Shown one piece after another: positions 27,519 to 36,625 of a stretch of 64,000 nt of DNA. The position numbers and the translations under genes were made by a program. Origin of the DNA: Nonlabens tegetincola (GTDB taxonomy: Bacteria > Bacteroidota > Bacteroidia > Flavobacteriales > Flavobacteriaceae); the NCBI RefSeq assembly GCF_002954355.1, contig NZ_MQVV01000017.1:186001-250000 (forward strand), read 5' to 3'. Every line of letters starts with the position of its first letter. The stretch's first letter is position 1. The notes beneath the pieces are model-generated. The model was not told where the DNA came from. It did no database searches and was given only the letters and a program-made list of their open reading frames with translations.

Positions 27519-28349
27519 TTAGTTGCTTAAACTATTGATTAATAAAACAGTTCCTACTGTGGCCGTAAAAACACTCAATATAGTGGTAAAAGTTGACAGT
27601 CCGGTTGTTCCAGTCCCTATTGATTTTTGAGGCAATGGATTTACAACAATCATATCATTAGGTCTTAAAAAGTAATAAGGTGAATTCACAACATCTAACC
27701 TTGTTAAATCTACTGTATGAGTGCGAACTCCTTCTGGGTATTGTCTTACGATTTTGACATCTGTTAAATCGCCTGTAATAGGCACTCCACCACCATCAGC
27801 TATTGCCTCTACAATACTTATTTGTTCTCTGAAAATTCGTTTTTGACCAGGACTTGTAACTTCTCCAACCATAGTGTATCGTAGCCCATCCAGTTTTACC
27901 GTTACAAATATTTTAGCCTCAGGTTTAAAGTATTTCTCTGTTAATTCTTTAGTAATGTAATCTTGCAATTCTTCCACCGTCATTCCTATTGCTTTAATTT
28001 TACCCAGCTCTGGAATACGTATATCACCATGAATATCAACCGTATAACCATTGAAATACAATGAACCAGGTTGTTGGGCAATATTACTTTGATTATTGTT
28101 TGCACTATTATTATTTGAAATAGTAAACGAACTTATAAGTTCTGTATCCACATCTTTATCAGACTTTATTTGTATTGATAAAACATCGTTAATTTGAAGT
28201 CGATAAGGAGATTGTACACGCCTAACTTCAATTAAAGAATCATTTTTAATAGTTCCTGACTCCTGAAGATAGGTAATTTTTGAAATAGGCACGCAAGAGG
28301 CAGTTGCAATCACTACAAAAACTAGCAATAATAGGCTTTTACTGTGCAT
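27519..28349 (-). CDS. Wza-like polysaccharide export lipoprotein
   Basis: 276 residues with a lipoprotein signal (LLLLVFVVIATASC, Cys at the lipobox). The Poly_export domain follows (YRLQINDVLSIQIKS) and then SLBB-like beta-grasp segments (YTMVGEVTSPGQKRIFREQI and ADGGGVPITGDLTDVKI). The end is a hydrophobic helix (FTTILSVFTATVGTVLLINS), typical of Bacteroidota versions, shorter than E. coli Wza. It would form the outer-membrane/periplasmic conduit for the glycan with the Wzc-like protein. It is the first gene of the 28-kb polysaccharide unit and follows a near-consensus promoter at 28374-28403. The next gene starts one base after its stop. Confidence 0.9.
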   Translation of the reverse strand: MHSKSLLLLVFVVIATASCVPISKITYLQESGTIKNDSLIEVRRVQSPYRLQINDVLSIQIKSDKDVDTELISSFTISNNNSANNNQSNIAQQPGSLYFNGYTVDIHGDIRIPELGKIKAIGMTVEELQDYITKELTEKYFKPEAKIFVTVKLDGLRYTMVGEVTSPGQKRIFREQISIVEAIADGGGVPITGDLTDVKIVRQYPEGVRTHTVDLTRLDVVNSPYYFLRPNDMIVVNPLPQKSIGTGTTGLSTFTTILSVFTATVGTVLLINSLSN

Positions 28350-28373
28350 AGCTGGGATTTAACACTATTTTTA

Positions 28374-28403
28374 CAAATATACTCCTTATTAAAAACTGAC
28401 AAA
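28374..28403 (-). promoter_or_regulatory. Consensus Bacteroidota promoter of the polysaccharide operon
   Basis: On the minus strand TTTG (28400-28403) and TATATTTG (28374-28381) are separated by 18 bp, a full match to the TTTG-N(17-23)-TAnnTTTG flavobacterial promoter. The -7 box ends 24 bp before the Wza-like ATG. It is the best promoter seen for the whole minus-strand locus. Confidence 0.8.
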
Positions 28404-28554
28404 CCTTTTAACGAAGATACTTCACGCTTTACCTTGATCTAAGTCCTTAGTCTTTCATACTCACTTTTTTAGTTACTCATTTTTGTTGATATTTTAAACC
28501 TTCTTTTTACTGCCCAATAAAAGAGTTATTAAAAAATAGCAGTGTCATACAGAT

Positions 28555-28562
28555 TATATTTG
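28555..28562 (+). promoter_or_regulatory. -7 box (TATATTTG) of the ABC-F gene
   Basis: TATATTTG on the plus strand, 16 bp before the ABC-F ATG. No TTTG -33 element lies at the preferred spacing, so the box alone is the evidence. Together with the opposite promoter it organises the 229-bp divergent intergenic region, in which no gene was seen. Confidence 0.6.
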
Positions 28563-28578
28563 CAACAAATAAACACCT

Positions 28579-30465
28579 ATGAATTACATCACTGTTGAAA
28601 ATGTTTCGAGAGCCTATGGAGAACGTGTATTGTTTGAAAACATTTCACTAGGGATTAATCAAGGACAAAAAATAGGGTTTGTTGCCAAAAATGGTCTAGG
28701 TAAAACATCTTTACTTAACATTATTGCTAGACAAGAACAACCCGATAAAGGTCAAGTAAATTATAGAAATGGCCTTAAAACAGCATTTCTATCACAAGAA
28801 CCTAATTTATCTGGAGAAATCACTATTGAACAAGCTATATTAGAAAGCGATATTCCTACTATTCGTATTACCAACGAATACGAGAAAGCCCTTCAAAATC
28901 CAGAAGATACAGAGAATCTTCAGAAGTGCATGGATGCAATGGATGCCGCAAACGCCTGGGATTTTGAAACCAAATACACGCAGATCTTAGCTAAACTAAA
29001 ACTCAATGACCTAGATCAAAAGATTAAAAAATTGAGCGGTGGCCAAAAAAAACGAGTTGCAATGGCCATAGCTTTATTATCAGATCCACAACTTCTTATA
29101 CTTGATGAACCTACTAACCATCTAGACCTTGAAATGATAGAATGGTTAGAAGAGTTTTTTAAACAAGAAGATTACACTCTTTTAATGGTAACTCATGATA
29201 GGTATTTTTTAGATAGAGTGTGCAATGAAATTATAGAACTGGATCAAGGGAATTTGTACACTTATAAAGGAAACTACGGGTATTATGTTGAAAAAAAACA
29301 AGAACGTTTAGATCTAGAACAAACTACTCAAGAAAAAGCTCAGCAGTTATTTAAAAAAGAACTCAATTGGATGCGCAGACAGCCCAAAGCTAGAACCACC
29401 AAATCCAAAAGCAGAATTGACGATTTCTACAAGATAAAAGAAGTAGCTCATAAAAGACGTAAGGATCACAATGTTGAGTTAGAGATAAACATGCAGCGAT
29501 TAGGCACCAAGGTTGTCGAGCTACATAAAATATCAAAATCCTTTGGTGATAAGCGTATTTTTAACGAATTCTCTTACAACTTCAAGCGTGGTGAAAGAGT
29601 AGGTATCATTGGAAAAAACGGAACAGGAAAATCCACCTTTTTAAACATGCTTACTGGAAATCTTCCTACTGATTCTGGCAAAGTGGTTATTGGTGAAACT
29701 GTAAAAATAGGATACTACACACAAGCTGGTATCAACATCAAGCCAGGACAAAAGGTTATTGATGTGATTAAAGAATATGGCGAGTATATTCCCTTGAATA
29801 AAGGAAAGGTAATAAGTGCCAGTCAACTACTTGAAAGATTCTTGTTTGACAACAAGAAAAAGCACGATTTTGTAGAAAAACTTTCTGGCGGTGAACGTAA
29901 AAGATTGTATTTGTGTACCATTCTTATTCAAAACCCTAACTTTCTAATCCTTGATGAACCTACAAATGATCTGGACATACCTACCTTGAATGTTCTAGAA
30001 AATTTTCTAATGGACTACCCAGGATGTATTCTTGTAGTTAGCCATGATCGATATTTTATGGATAAAATTGTTGATCACCTGTTTGTTTTCAATCCATCAG
30101 GAACGATAACAGATTTCCCTGGTAACTACAGCGACTTCCGCACTTATGTTGGTTCAACAGATATAGAATTAGACAAAGAGAAGAAAGAAAGTGAACCTGC
30201 TCTTATAAAAGAGACCTCAACTGGATCAAGTACAGAAAATTCAAAAGGACCTAGTCGAGAACAACAAAAACAACTATCACGATTAGAAAACAAGATCAAG
30301 AAATTAGAAGAACAAAAACAACGTTTACAAAACAGTTTCTTGGATCCAGAAATCACTCCAGAATCCATGACTGCAAACTCTATTGAGTTGGAAAAAATCA
30401 AAGAAGAACTCGAGGAAATAGAGATGGAATGGCTTGAGTTAAGTGAGGAAATTAGTTCGATGTAG
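28579..30465 (+). CDS. ABC-F family ATPase (Uup-like)
   Basis: 628 residues, soluble, two ABC domains and no membrane part. First domain: Walker A FVAKNGLGKTSLLN, signature LSGGQKKRVAMA, Walker B LLILDEPTNHLD. Second: GIIGKNGTGKSTFLN, LSGGERKRLYL, FLILDEPTNDLD. Between them is the P-site tRNA-interaction linker region, rich in Arg/Lys (WMRRQPKARTTKSKSR). The C-terminus is a coiled coil (about residues 560-625, Lys/Glu-rich heptads), as in Uup. Such proteins act on the ribosome and relieve stalling; some give antibiotic protection. It is divergent from the polysaccharide operon and 4 nt before the next gene. Confidence 0.9.
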   Translation: MNYITVENVSRAYGERVLFENISLGINQGQKIGFVAKNGLGKTSLLNIIARQEQPDKGQVNYRNGLKTAFLSQEPNLSGEITIEQAILESDIPTIRITNEYEKALQNPEDTENLQKCMDAMDAANAWDFETKYTQILAKLKLNDLDQKIKKLSGGQKKRVAMAIALLSDPQLLILDEPTNHLDLEMIEWLEEFFKQEDYTLLMVTHDRYFLDRVCNEIIELDQGNLYTYKGNYGYYVEKKQERLDLEQTTQEKAQQLFKKELNWMRRQPKARTTKSKSRIDDFYKIKEVAHKRRKDHNVELEINMQRLGTKVVELHKISKSFGDKRIFNEFSYNFKRGERVGIIGKNGTGKSTFLNMLTGNLPTDSGKVVIGETVKIGYYTQAGINIKPGQKVIDVIKEYGEYIPLNKGKVISASQLLERFLFDNKKKHDFVEKLSGGERKRLYLCTILIQNPNFLILDEPTNDLDIPTLNVLENFLMDYPGCILVVSHDRYFMDKIVDHLFVFNPSGTITDFPGNYSDFRTYVGSTDIELDKEKKESEPALIKETSTGSSTENSKGPSREQQKQLSRLENKIKKLEEQKQRLQNSFLDPEITPESMTANSIELEKIKEELEEIEMEWLELSEEISSM

Positions 30466-30469
30466 TTAA

Positions 30470-31234
30470 ATGGTGTTTCTTAACTACATTCCTCATTTGC
30501 TTAAATCCGTTCATTTACACGGGATTCATTCTCCTTTTATTTTCGATTTTCAGCATCAATGTTTGTATGACAAAAAACGATACCAGGATTACGATGAGCT
30601 TTTACGCTTTCGCGAAAGCGTAAAAAACGACAAACAAATTTTAAAAGTTGAAGATTTCGGTGCAGGAAGTAGGATTTTTAAGAATAATATTAGGAAAACG
30701 GATGAAATCTTAAGACACAACTGCAGCACAATAAAAAAGACAAAAATTCTTTTTAGAATTGCTCGTTACTTTAAGATTGAAAATGCACTGGAACTAGGTA
30801 CTTCCTTGGGTCTAGGATCTCACGCCCTTTCTACAGCACAACCTAAAGCCTTAATAGATACAGTAGAAGGATCAAAAGAAGTATCACAATTTGCGAGTGA
30901 ACGACTTAAAAATCACCTTAACGTTAAGGTTCATAACAATCAATTTTTAGAATTTCTACACAGCAATCAGTGTAAACCTAATTACGACCTTATCTTTTTA
31001 GATGGTCATCATGATGGTACAGCTACCGTAACTTACTTTAACGAGCTATTAAAACACAGTCATGATCAAACTATTTTTATATTAGATGATATCAATTGGT
31101 CAAAAGATATGAATTCTGCTTGGAAAACCCTACAAAAACATCCTAGAGTAACAGCAAGTATTGACACTTTCAAGTGGGGTTTTATCTGGACAAGACCAGA
31201 ACAGCGACAGCAATCTTTTCATATATTTTTGTAA
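30470..31234 (+). CDS. Class I SAM-dependent methyltransferase
   Basis: 254 residues. The conserved core is ALELGTSLGLGSHALSTAQ (motif I), DTVEGSKEVSQFASERL (motif II acid) and YDLIFLDGHHDGTATVTYF, then ILDDINWSKDM, the arrangement of O-methyltransferase-3/class I enzymes. An N-terminal segment of about 90 residues (HLHGIHSPFIFDF and on) precedes it and looks typical of a Bacteroidota-only family whose substrate is unknown. It follows the ABC-F stop by 4 nt, so co-transcription is likely. A palindrome at 30606-30619 lies in the N-terminal extension. Confidence 0.8.
   Translation: MVFLNYIPHLLKSVHLHGIHSPFIFDFQHQCLYDKKRYQDYDELLRFRESVKNDKQILKVEDFGAGSRIFKNNIRKTDEILRHNCSTIKKTKILFRIARYFKIENALELGTSLGLGSHALSTAQPKALIDTVEGSKEVSQFASERLKNHLNVKVHNNQFLEFLHSNQCKPNYDLIFLDGHHDGTATVTYFNELLKHSHDQTIFILDDINWSKDMNSAWKTLQKHPRVTASIDTFKWGFIWTRPEQRQQSFHIFL
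30606..30619. repeat. Dispersed palindrome GCTTTCGCGAAAGC, copy 6
   Basis: Perfect copy in the N-terminal extension of the 254-residue methyltransferase, read as RFRES; flanks make an 18-bp palindrome (ac...gt). Confidence 0.9.
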
Positions 31235-31282
31235 CAACATTTTCCTATATACGTCCTATATTTAGCAGTAAGAAAAATACAT

Positions 31283-31975
31283 ATGAGTGAAAATGTCATT
31301 GAGGTAAAAAATATAATACGTGATTTTAAACTAGGTCAAGAAACCGTTCACGTCCTTAAGGGAATAAATTTAGATATCAAAAAAGGTGATTATGTCGCCC
31401 TTATGGGACCATCAGGTAGTGGAAAATCTACTTTCATGAATTTGTTAGGTTGTTTAGATACGCCTACATCTGGAGAGTACCTTTTAAATGGTACCGCTGT
31501 TTCTAGCCTTAATGACAATCAACTAGCAGACATACGAAATAGTGAGATAGGATTCGTTTTTCAAACCTTTAATCTACTGCCACGTACCACAGCTCTTGAC
31601 AACGTAGCTCTTCCTATGGTGTATGCAGGAAAATCTAAAAAAGATAGACACGCACGAGCTAGCGAAGTGCTTAAAAGTGTAGGTCTTGAAGATAGAATGG
31701 ATCACAAACCCAATCAGTTATCCGGTGGACAAAGACAAAGAGTAGCAGTTGCCCGTGCTCTTGTAAATAAACCTTCCATCATTCTAGCCGATGAACCTAC
31801 AGGTAATCTAGATTCAAAAACTAGTGTTGAAATTATGGCTTTATTTGATGAAATTCATGCTAATGGCAACACAGTTATTCTAGTAACTCATGAGGAAGAT
31901 ATTGCAGAACACGCGCACCGAGTGATACGTTTAAGAGACGGATTAATTGAAAGCGACATTAGAAATCCTAAATAA
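31283..31975 (+). CDS. ABC transporter ATPase (LolD/MacB-like)
   Basis: 230-residue ATPase: Walker [18 protein letters not shown]-loop [11 protein letters not shown], signature [17 protein letters not shown], Walker [14 protein letters not shown], and the H-loop VTHEED. The LDxPTSGEY spacing and the [11 protein letters not shown] segment are typical of the LolD/MacB/FtsE class, which powers lipoprotein release or small-molecule efflux. No permease gene is adjacent, so the partner is elsewhere. It lies 48 bp after the methyltransferase gene and 3 nt before a small membrane protein gene. Confidence 0.88.
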   Translation: MSENVIEVKNIIRDFKLGQETVHVLKGINLDIKKGDYVALMGPSGSGKSTFMNLLGCLDTPTSGEYLLNGTAVSSLNDNQLADIRNSEIGFVFQTFNLLPRTTALDNVALPMVYAGKSKKDRHARASEVLKSVGLEDRMDHKPNQLSGGQRQRVAVARALVNKPSIILADEPTGNLDSKTSVEIMALFDEIHANGNTVILVTHEEDIAEHAHRVIRLRDGLIESDIRNPK

Positions 31976-31978
31976 AAA

Positions 31979-32155
31979 ATGGAAGATTTTTTCTCAAATA
32001 CGAAAGACTGGATCTACATAATAGCAGTAGTAGTTGCTTTCTTCATTTTTTTAGGCTGGAATCGTAAACAGCAAGCAAATAGAAATTCTAGAAAAAGAAG
32101 GGACTTTAAAAAATCCTTTAATGAAAAGAAGAAAGATCGAGACTCGTTAAACTAA
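31979..32155 (+). CDS. Small single-pass membrane protein
   Basis: 58 residues. A Trp-rich start (MEDFFSNTKDWIYII) leads into one membrane helix (IAVVVAFFIFLGW) followed by a strongly basic cytoplasmic tail (RKQQANRNSRKRRDFKKSF). It starts 3 nt after the ABC ATPase stop, so it is likely co-transcribed. I know no function; the basic tail and topology follow the positive-inside rule. Confidence 0.65.
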   Translation: MEDFFSNTKDWIYIIAVVVAFFIFLGWNRKQQANRNSRKRRDFKKSFNEKKKDRDSLN

Positions 32156-32251
32156 CGTGGATACTATTCTTGGACAAGAAAGATTATTCAATTTACTTAG
32201 TAAGCTTGAAAATAAATACAACAATCTCCATTTAATAAAAGAAAACATAAA

Positions 32252-32281
32252 AAGCCCGTATAATTAGCATTATACGGGCTT
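32252..32281 (-). terminator. Rho-independent terminator of the ribosomal protein operon
   Basis: A 13-bp perfect stem (arms 32252-32264 and 32269-32281) with a 4-nt loop. On the minus strand it is followed by a short T run, about 20 bp after the DUF4295 stop. On the plus strand no T run follows, so the minus-strand assignment is preferred. Confidence 0.75.
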
Positions 32282-32301
32282 CATCATCTTAACTAACCAA
32301 C

Positions 32302-32454
32302 TTATTTCTTATTTAAGAAATCGTTTACTTGTTCTGGTGCCATGATAGCACTTACAAAAGTATAGGCACCTGTCTTAGGCGATTTAACCATTTTGATCGC
32401 CTTAGTTAATCTTTTTGACCCAGTTTGAAGAGTCGCTACTGATTTCTTTGCCAT
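32302..32454 (-). CDS. DUF4295 small basic protein
   Basis: 50 residues, read on the minus strand from ATG 32452-32454: MAKKSVATLQTGSKRLTKAI, then KMVKSPKTGAYTFVSAIMAP. Basic and conserved in Bacteroidota right after rpmG; the family (DUF4295) has no established function, though its place in a ribosomal-protein cluster suggests ribosome association. It begins 7 nt after the L33 stop. Confidence 0.85.
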   Translation of the reverse strand: MAKKSVATLQTGSKRLTKAIKMVKSPKTGAYTFVSAIMAPEQVNDFLNKK

Positions 32455-32461
32455 GTCTTAC

Positions 32462-32644
32462 TTATTTAATTTCTTTATGAACAGTCATGCGCTTTAAGAT
32501 CGGGTTGAACTTTTTAAGCTCTAAACGATCTGGCGTATTCTTTTTATTCTTTGTAGTGATGTAACGAGAAGTTCCAGGTTGCCCAGTAGCCTTGTGCTCA
32601 GTACACTCTAGAATTACTTGTATTCTATTACCTTTCTTTGCCAT
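32462..32644 (-). CDS. rpmG: 50S ribosomal protein L33
   Basis: 60 residues: [20 protein letters not shown], then [20 protein letters not shown]. It is a standard-length bL33. The zinc-binding CxxC pairs are absent (one Cys only), so this is the zinc-independent form. It sits 19 nt after rpmB. Confidence 0.95.
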   Translation of the reverse strand: MAKKGNRIQVILECTEHKATGQPGTSRYITTKNKKNTPDRLELKKFNPILKRMTVHKEIK

Positions 32645-32663
32645 CTTATCTAATCTTTATGAA

Positions 32664-32903
32664 TTACTTAGTTAAGATTCCCGCAGCACGAGCTTCTTTC
32701 ACTACTTGAGTAATTCCTTTTTTATTGATATTCTTAATTGCCTTAGCAGAAACTTTTAAAGTAATCCACTTATCTTCCTCTGGTAGATAAAATTTCTTCT
32801 TGAAAAGATTAACGTTAAACTTGCGCTTAGTCTTATTCATAGCGTGAGAAACATTGTTTCCTACCATCGCCTTCTTACCAGTAAGTTCACAAACTCGTGA
32901 CAT
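32664..32903 (-). CDS. rpmB: 50S ribosomal protein L28
   Basis: 79 residues: MSRVCELTGKKAMVGNNVSH and KTKRKFNVNLFKKKFY then VSAKAIKNINKKGI, the usual bL28 sequence of Bacteroidota. It is the first gene of rpmB-rpmG-DUF4295. It begins 64 bp from the cinA stop, so it may be read from its own promoter; a clear -7 box was not found. Confidence 0.96.
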   Translation of the reverse strand: MSRVCELTGKKAMVGNNVSHAMNKTKRKFNVNLFKKKFYLPEEDKWITLKVSAKAIKNINKKGITQVVKEARAAGILTK

Positions 32904-32967
32904 GATTATCTGTGTTTAAAATCGGACTGCAAAATAACGAATATTTATTCAATCCCACAAGTATAAT

Positions 32968-34218
32968 TTACAAGCTTTTTAATATTTCCTGCTGCAACAT
33001 CTCAAAAGCTTTATTTACAGACTTTTGCACAACTCGTTCTCTATGATTTCCCATAAAAAATTCCATTGCATAGGTATTAGTTGGTGTAGCGATTCCTATA
33101 AACACTGTTCCTACTTGCGCATCACTATCTCCTTTGGATGGACCAGCATTTCCTGTAGTAGCAATTGCATAATCACTTTTGAAAATCCTCTGAGCTGCAG
33201 CTGCCATAGCTTGTGCAACAGGAGCACTTACAACAGAATGTTTTTCTATAATAGATGCATCTACACCTAACACATCAACCTTGGACTGAGTAGCGTATGT
33301 TACAGTACTACCTTTGAATATTTGGCTCGCTCCAGGAATTTCAGTCAATAGATTAGCAATTTTACCACCGGTACAACTTTCGGCAGTGGACAATGATTTT
33401 CCTGACTTTTTAAATAATTCGGTTACTTGAACTGCCAGTGAATCATCATTCCCTTCACCTACTACAATATCTCCTATAAGCTCGTATAATCGCTCTACCT
33501 GTGAATCAACTCGTTGTTTAACTTCTTCTTCTTGCGCTCCTACACATGACAACCTTAACCTTACAGTACCTAGTGATGGTAAATAAGCCAGTTTAATATC
33601 TATAGGTAAAGCATTTTCCCAATCTGCAATTTTAGTAGCAATGGTGCTCTCTCCTACTCCAGCAGTAATTATAGTACGATGATAAATAAATGGTAGGTTA
33701 CCTATTTTTTTAATTTCAGGTAACACATGCTCACTCATCAAGTGCTTCATTTCAAAAGGAACTCCAGGCATTGAAATAAATATAGTATTATTCCTTTCTA
33801 ACCACATACCAGGAGCGGTCCCGTAACTATTTTTAAGCAGTTTTGCTTTTGATGGTACTAGTGCTTGATTCTCGTTTAAAGCCTCCATCGGCTTTTTGAC
33901 ATAGTGCTCAAACAAATACTTGACATGCTCCAGCACTTCTTCATTTTTGACTAGAGTGTCATCAAAATACTCAGCCAGTGTAAGCTTGGTCACATCATCT
34001 TTAGTAGGACCCAAACCACCAGTAATGAGTACGATATCTGATTGTGATTCCGCTTTCGCGAAAGCGGATATCATAGAATCCTTATCGTCACTAGTAGTTA
34101 TTATCTCATTGACTTGAACTCCAATTTTATTAAGTTCTTGTGCCATCCAAGCAGAATTAGTATCTACTATTTGACCTATTAAGATTTCATCTCCAACTGT
34201 GATGAGCGTTGCCAGCAT
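32968..34218 (-). CDS. cinA: CinA family nicotinamide-nucleotide amidohydrolase
   Basis: 416 residues. The N-terminal half is a MoaB/MogA-like domain (ATLITVGDEILIGQIVDTNS, then ITTSDD and VLITGGLGPTKDD), with MPGVPFEMKHLM before the middle. The C-terminal domain (about 255-416) is the NMN deamidase: SLSTAESCTGGKIANLLTEI and TTGNAGPSKGDSDAQVGTVFIG. It converts NMN to nicotinate mononucleotide and detoxifies ADP-ribose-type products; the competence link is historical. It is the last gene of guaB-FAH-cinA, 1 nt after the FAH stop. A palindrome copy lies in the N-terminal domain. Confidence 0.93.
   Translation of the reverse strand: MLATLITVGDEILIGQIVDTNSAWMAQELNKIGVQVNEIITTSDDKDSMISAFAKAESQSDIVLITGGLGPTKDDVTKLTLAEYFDDTLVKNEEVLEHVKYLFEHYVKKPMEALNENQALVPSKAKLLKNSYGTAPGMWLERNNTIFISMPGVPFEMKHLMSEHVLPEIKKIGNLPFIYHRTIITAGVGESTIATKIADWENALPIDIKLAYLPSLGTVRLRLSCVGAQEEEVKQRVDSQVERLYELIGDIVVGEGNDDSLAVQVTELFKKSGKSLSTAESCTGGKIANLLTEIPGASQIFKGSTVTYATQSKVDVLGVDASIIEKHSVVSAPVAQAMAAAAQRIFKSDYAIATTGNAGPSKGDSDAQVGTVFIGIATPTNTYAMEFFMGNHRERVVQKSVNKAFEMLQQEILKSL
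34052..34065. repeat. Dispersed palindrome GCTTTCGCGAAAGC, copy 7
   Basis: Perfect copy inside cinA, read as AFAKAE; flanked cc...gg (18-bp palindrome). Confidence 0.9.
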
Positions 34219-34219
34219 A

Positions 34220-34834
34220 TTATTTTACTTTAATGCGGAACATTTCTTGACCTGCTAATGTTCCTGTAAGTACGTCGTTCTCTTGAACTCTAGAAACTCC
34301 TGCTGGAGTTCCAGTAAAAATCAAATCGCCTATTTTAAGAGTGAAAAACTGAGATACATAAGCTATGAGCTCATCTATTTTCCATAGCATGTGAGACGTA
34401 TCTCCATCTTGCTGCAGTTGCTCATTTTTATATAACTGAAATTTTAGATTATCGAGATCTCCTAGATTTTCCTTGTTTATAAAATCGCGTGATACCACAG
34501 CAGCTCCATCAAATGCTTTAGCCTTTTCCCATGGTAGTCCCTTTTTCTTGCAATTGGATTGTACGTCACGTGCTGTAAAATCAATTCCCAGTCCCACTTC
34601 GTCATAATATTTATGAGCAAATTGAGGTTCTATATACTTACCTATTCGATTGATTTTTACAACAACCTCTACCTCATGGTGTACGTCGTTTGTCCATTCT
34701 GGTATAAAGAAAGGTTGTTTGTGTAATAAGATTGAAGTATCTGGCTTAAGAAACACTACAGGCTCTTTAGGCTTTTCATTTTCGAGCTCGGCGATGTGTT
34801 CCGTATAATTTCTCCCTATGCAAATAATTTTCAT
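34220..34834 (-). CDS. Fumarylacetoacetate hydrolase family protein
   Basis: 204 residues, the short single-domain FAH type. It begins KIICIGRNYTEHIAELENEK, then EPVVFLKPDTSI, HHEVEVVVKINRIGKYI (the metal-binding acid pair), GIDFTARDVQSNCKKKGLPW and DLIFTGTPAGVSRVQ. Enzymes of this group act as acylpyruvate hydrolases or oxaloacetate decarboxylases with Mg2+. Start and stop are packed against guaB (1 nt) and cinA (1 nt), so an operon is likely. Confidence 0.9.
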   Translation of the reverse strand: MKIICIGRNYTEHIAELENEKPKEPVVFLKPDTSILLHKQPFFIPEWTNDVHHEVEVVVKINRIGKYIEPQFAHKYYDEVGLGIDFTARDVQSNCKKKGLPWEKAKAFDGAAVVSRDFINKENLGDLDNLKFQLYKNEQLQQDGDTSHMLWKIDELIAYVSQFFTLKIGDLIFTGTPAGVSRVQENDVLTGTLAGQEMFRIKVK

Positions 34835-34835
34835 A

Positions 34836-36311
34836 TTACTTACGACTATAATTAGGAGCTTCTTTAGTAATAGTCACATCATGAGGATGACTTTCGTGAA
34901 CACCGGCGGCAGTAATTTTAACGAACTTCCCACTGGATTTAAGAGCATGGATATCTCCTGCACCACAATAACCCATTCCAGCTCGCAAGCCTCCTATAAA
35001 TTGAGTCATGCTTTCAACTAGATCTCCTTTAAAAGGAACTCTTCCTACTATTCCTTCAGGAACTAATTTTTTAATATCGTCCTCTACATCTTGGAAATAT
35101 CGATCCTTGGAACCGTGTTGCATAGCTTCAACCGATCCCATTCCACGATAAGATTTAAATTTACGTCCATCGTAAATAATGGTTTCACCAGGAGACTCTG
35201 TCGTTCCTGCTAGTAATGAACCCAGCATTACACAGTCTGCTCCTGCTGCGATAGCTTTTGGAATATCTCCTGTATAGCGTATTCCACCGTCGGCAATAAC
35301 TGGAACTCCTGTTCCTTTTAATGCATGAGCTACTTCCATCACTGCACTAAGTTGAGGAAAACCTACACCTGCTACCACACGAGTGGTACAAATAGAACCT
35401 GGCCCTATACCAACTTTGACTGCATCGGCACCAGCATCAGCAAGATATTTAGCAGCCTCACCAGTAGCTACATTACCGACAACCACATCTAGATCAGGAA
35501 ATTGCTTTTTTACAGTTTTTAATACTTCAACCACACCTTTTGTATGCCCATGTGCTGTATCAATTACAACAGCATCAACTCCTGCTTTTACTAGTGCCGC
35601 AGCTCTATCTACAGCATCATGTGTAACACCTATTGCAGCTGCCACTCTTAACCTACCGTACTCATCCTTATTGGCATTAGGTTTTAATGTAAGTTTTGTG
35701 ATATCTCTAAAAGTAATAAGACCGATCAATTTATTTTCATCATCAACTACTAGTAGCTTTTCAATTTTGTGTTCTTGTAGAATTTCCTCAGCATCTTCAA
35801 GGCTTGTACCTTGTTTTGCAGTGATTAAATTTTCTGAAGTCATTACCTCAGTTACAGGTTTTTCGTTATCCTTTTCAAACCTAAGATCTCGATTTGTAAC
35901 GATTCCTTTTATAAATCCTTGTTCATCAACAATAGGAATTCCTCCAATTGAATGCTCACGCATACTCGCTTTAGCATCGCCTATTGTTGCTTCAATAGTT
36001 AATGTAACAGGATCGATAATCATTCCGCTTTCCGCACGTTTCACACGACGTACTTTTTGAGCCTGCGCTTCTATAGTCATGTTTTTATGCAATACTCCGA
36101 TTCCTCCTTCTTGCGCCATTGCAATAGCCATGCGGCTTTCAGTAACTGTATCCATAGCAGCACTTACAACTGGAGTATTGAGCGATATGTTACGTGTAAA
36201 TTGGGTTTTAATACTTACCTCTCTAGGTAAAACCTCACTGTATGCCGGAACAAGAAGAACATCGTCATAAGTAAGTCCTTCTCCTAAAAATTTTGAATCG
36301 TGGGAAATCAT
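34836..36311 (-). CDS. guaB: IMP dehydrogenase
   Basis: 491 residues including the start Met, from ATG 36309-36311. Opening [19 protein letters not shown], two CBS domains around residues 100-225, then the catalytic loop [13 protein letters not shown] with Cys near residue 308, and [20 protein letters not shown]. It oxidises IMP to XMP, the committed step to GMP. An in-frame start eight codons upstream (36335) lies at or before the transcription start predicted from the -7 box at 36332-36339, so I prefer 36311. A 20-bp inverted repeat overlaps the start codon. Confidence 0.95.
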   Translation of the reverse strand: MISHDSKFLGEGLTYDDVLLVPAYSEVLPREVSIKTQFTRNISLNTPVVSAAMDTVTESRMAIAMAQEGGIGVLHKNMTIEAQAQKVRRVKRAESGMIIDPVTLTIEATIGDAKASMREHSIGGIPIVDEQGFIKGIVTNRDLRFEKDNEKPVTEVMTSENLITAKQGTSLEDAEEILQEHKIEKLLVVDDENKLIGLITFRDITKLTLKPNANKDEYGRLRVAAAIGVTHDAVDRAAALVKAGVDAVVIDTAHGHTKGVVEVLKTVKKQFPDLDVVVGNVATGEAAKYLADAGADAVKVGIGPGSICTTRVVAGVGFPQLSAVMEVAHALKGTGVPVIADGGIRYTGDIPKAIAAGADCVMLGSLLAGTTESPGETIIYDGRKFKSYRGMGSVEAMQHGSKDRYFQDVEDDIKKLVPEGIVGRVPFKGDLVESMTQFIGGLRAGMGYCGAGDIHALKSSGKFVKITAAGVHESHPHDVTITKEAPNYSRK

Positions 36312-36330
36312 GCAATTAGAATTAATTGCA
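36311..36330. repeat. Inverted repeat at the guaB start
   Basis: TGCAATTA (36311-36318) and TAATTGCA (36323-36330) are perfect arms around a 4-nt spacer. It sits between the -7 box and the start codon, so it could be an operator or a leader hairpin that exposes or hides the start. Confidence 0.55.
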
Positions 36331-36331
36331 T

Positions 36332-36339
36332 GCAAATAT
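36332..36339 (-). promoter_or_regulatory. -7 box (TATATTTG) of guaB
   Basis: TATATTTG on the minus strand, 20 bp before the guaB ATG at 36311. No clear TTTG -33 element lies upstream. It decides the start choice for guaB. Confidence 0.65.
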
Positions 36340-36625
36340 AGTTAATTAATTTGTGCTTTAGATATGTAAAGAAGGTCCTTTTAGTTGTTTGATATTGTAG
36401 AAGGTATTTAGCTTTTATAAGCTATTATATTAGACAACAAATCTTGACAGTTACTGGTATTTTGGAAAAATGAATCGTCCAAAAGTATCAAAATAGATAA
36501 CAATTTGACGGGCATGAGCTTTACAAATTCTAAATATTAATGCAATTAACGCCTTTACTAGAGCAAAACACTGAAATTAAAACACTGTATACTAAAGATT
36601 TAAAACTTAAACTTAAAAAAACTAA
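36340..36625. other. Intergenic stretch without a recognised gene
   Basis: AT-rich spacer between the guaB and DUF4856 promoters. No coding frame of note on either strand. A weak hairpin (TAGCTT-TTAT-AAGCTA, 36409-36424) without a T run is the only structure seen. Confidence 0.5.

Noticed and set aside
32157-32267. 36-codon plus-strand frame from GTG after the 58-residue gene
   Set aside because: It ends inside the terminator stem, has a GTG start and no homology I recognise; coding look is weak evidence.
35383-36060. 225-residue open frame opposite guaB
   Set aside because: It is antisense to a conserved enzyme, low-complexity Ser/Thr/Ile/Val composition, no start context and no family match.
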